DNA from: Microcaldota archaeon
GTDB lineage: Archaea > Micrarchaeota > Micrarchaeia > Micrarchaeales > Micrarchaeaceae
NCBI GenBank assembly: GCA_021827955.1
Contig: JAKATY010000027.1
Coordinates: 1 to 13,994, forward strand
Reading direction: 5' to 3'
DNA: 13,994 bases
A model generated the notes under the pieces. That model ran no database searches. It was not told the origin of the DNA and was given only the letters and a program-made list of their open reading frames with translations. Of the stretch, positions 13,085-13,994 are shown piece after piece (the first letter of the stretch is position 1; each line of letters starts with the position of its first letter). Both the position numbers and the translations under genes were made by a program.

Positions 13085-13994
13085 TCAGCCCGGCGAGCGC
13101 GCCTTTGAATCTAAGAACTCCTGGAACTTGCTTATGCCCTCATCCAGGCTGTATTTTGCCTTGAAGCCCAGCACCCTCTCTGCTTTCGTGGTGTCTGCTT
13201 TTGTCTGTTCTACGTAATTTATGATAGGAACCGGCACATATTTTGCCTTAATGCTGGTTCCCAGGTGCTCGTTCAGCTTGCCTATCATCTCGTTTATGGT
13301 AAAATTCTCGCCGCGCCCCACATTAAACACGTTGAAGCCCTTCAGGCCCATTGCCAGGTGGAACGCCCTTACTACATCCTCTATATAGGTGAAATCCCTT
13401 GTCTGCTCTCCATTTCCGTATACCACAGGGCTTTCCCCTCTGCGCATGCTCAGCATGAACTGCGTTACCAGGTTTGCGTACCTGCCTTTGTTCTCATCGT
13501 GCGGGCCGTATACCGCGAACATCCTTAGCGCTGTTGCGTTCAGGCCGTGCTGCTCACTGTATACATTTGCAAGGCGCTCAACAGCGATCCTTGCTTCCGT
13601 ATAGAAATCCTTGGCCAGAGGAATCATGTCTTCGCGGTGCGGCGGCTTGTAGCCGTTGTAAAGCGAAGAGGACGATGCCAATACAATAGGCACGTTTCTT
13701 TCTGAGGCAAAATTGAATATGTTGATCGCGTCTCCTACTACACGCGTTATAAGGCTCTTGTCCTCCCTGTACATCGGCGTGGAAGAATACATGCCAAGGT
13801 GCAGTATTATATCCGGATCAAAGTGCGCTTGGGCTATGTCCCCGGAATCGCCCTTGTAGAACTTAGCCCCTAGTTTCACGGATTCGTTGACGTTGTCCAT
13901 AGAGCCGGTATGCAGATTGTCTATTATGAGCACTTCGTTCTCTGCGCAGAGCGAATTCACTATGTTGCTTCCTATGAAGCCCGCACCTCCGGTC
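13085..13994 (-). CDS. NAD-dependent sugar epimerase/dehydratase, 5' end outside the window
   Basis: An extended short-chain dehydrogenase of the UDP-glucose 4-epimerase / dTDP-glucose dehydratase type, acting on nucleotide-sugars in the cytoplasm. The frame is open to the right edge, where it reads TGGAGFIGSNIV, the GxxGxxG NAD-binding motif. The true start is thus just beyond the window, and a GTG at 13960 is internal. Only the first few residues are missing; about 303 are visible. Further family motifs are VLIIDNLHTG, IILHLGMYSSTP, VLASSSSLYNG, ALRMFAVYGPHDENKGRYA and VVYGNGEQTRDFTYIEDVVR. The active-site YxxxK reads FYTEARIAVE, with Arg (codon AGG) in place of Lys. The specific sugar cannot be assigned. 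Together with the fusion gene across the 22-base convergent gap it suggests a surface-glycan or sugar-nucleotide locus. Confidence 0.92.
   Translation of the reverse strand, partial: TGGAGFIGSNIVNSLCAENEVLIIDNLHTGSMDNVNESVKLGAKFYKGDSGDIAQAHFDPDIILHLGMYSSTPMYREDKSLITRVVGDAINIFNFASERNVPIVLASSSSLYNGYKPPHREDMIPLAKDFYTEARIAVERLANVYSEQHGLNATALRMFAVYGPHDENKGRYANLVTQFMLSMRRGESPVVYGNGEQTRDFTYIEDVVRAFHLAMGLKGFNVFNVGRGENFTINEMIGKLNEHLGTSIKAKYVPVPIINYVEQTKADTTKAERVLGFKAKYSLDEGISKFQEFLDSKARSPG

Noticed and set aside
13085..13960. GTG at 13960 as the start of the epimerase gene
   Set aside because: The frame continues to the window edge and encodes the essential TGGAGFIGSNIV NAD-binding motif, so the start is outside the window.
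1..13994. CRISPR array, insertion-sequence transposase or phage genes
   Set aside because: No regularly spaced direct repeats and no transposase, integrase or structural phage motifs were seen on either strand.

Overview
The window looks like a piece of an archaeal chromosome. Promoters are A/T-rich TATA boxes about 25 bases upstream of the inferred start points. Several starts have a GGTG or GGAGGTG ribosome-binding site. Ile ATA and Arg AGG/AGA codons are very common. The protein set (paired TldD/TldE, ABC-2 exporter, DUF234-type ATPase) fits archaea. A small-genome lineage such as Micrarchaeota or a Thermoplasmata relative is plausible, but the sequence alone does not settle this.

Positions 1-600 hold the 5' part of an unrecognised minus-strand gene, a solitary 5S rRNA gene on the plus strand, and a palindromic TATA element between them that could serve both. 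Positions 604-5195 hold, on the plus strand, a large protein with two metallophosphoesterase-like domains, the first degenerate and interrupted by a coiled coil. It is followed by an ABC-2 ATPase/permease pair; the ATPase has no ATG, GTG or TTG before its Walker A motif. Positions 5275-5628 hold a small acidic unknown gene with its own promoter. Positions 5636-8418 hold a minus-strand tldD-pmbA (tldE) operon, encoding the two halves of a TldD/TldE metalloprotease.

Positions 8520-12200 are an A/T-richer accessory region, all on the minus strand. In transcription order it reads: a fragment of an AlbA_2/HATPase-type regulator gene (A'), an intact DUF234-type AAA ATPase (B), an intact AlbA_2/HATPase regulator (A), and a frameshifted C-terminal fragment of a DUF234 ATPase (B'). 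This A'-B-A-B' order is what would remain of a duplicated two-gene module that lost one partner from each copy. AT-rich inverted blocks flank A, and a perfect 11-bp inverted repeat lies just upstream of B.

Positions 12211-13994 hold two convergent sugar-nucleotide genes. One is a plus-strand fusion of a ribbon-helix-helix DNA-binding domain to a sugar-phosphate nucleotidyltransferase fold that has lost key catalytic residues. The other is a minus-strand NAD-dependent sugar epimerase/dehydratase that runs off the right edge. The fusion is the best candidate here for an undescribed system: a transcription factor that may sense sugar nucleotides through a retired enzyme domain.
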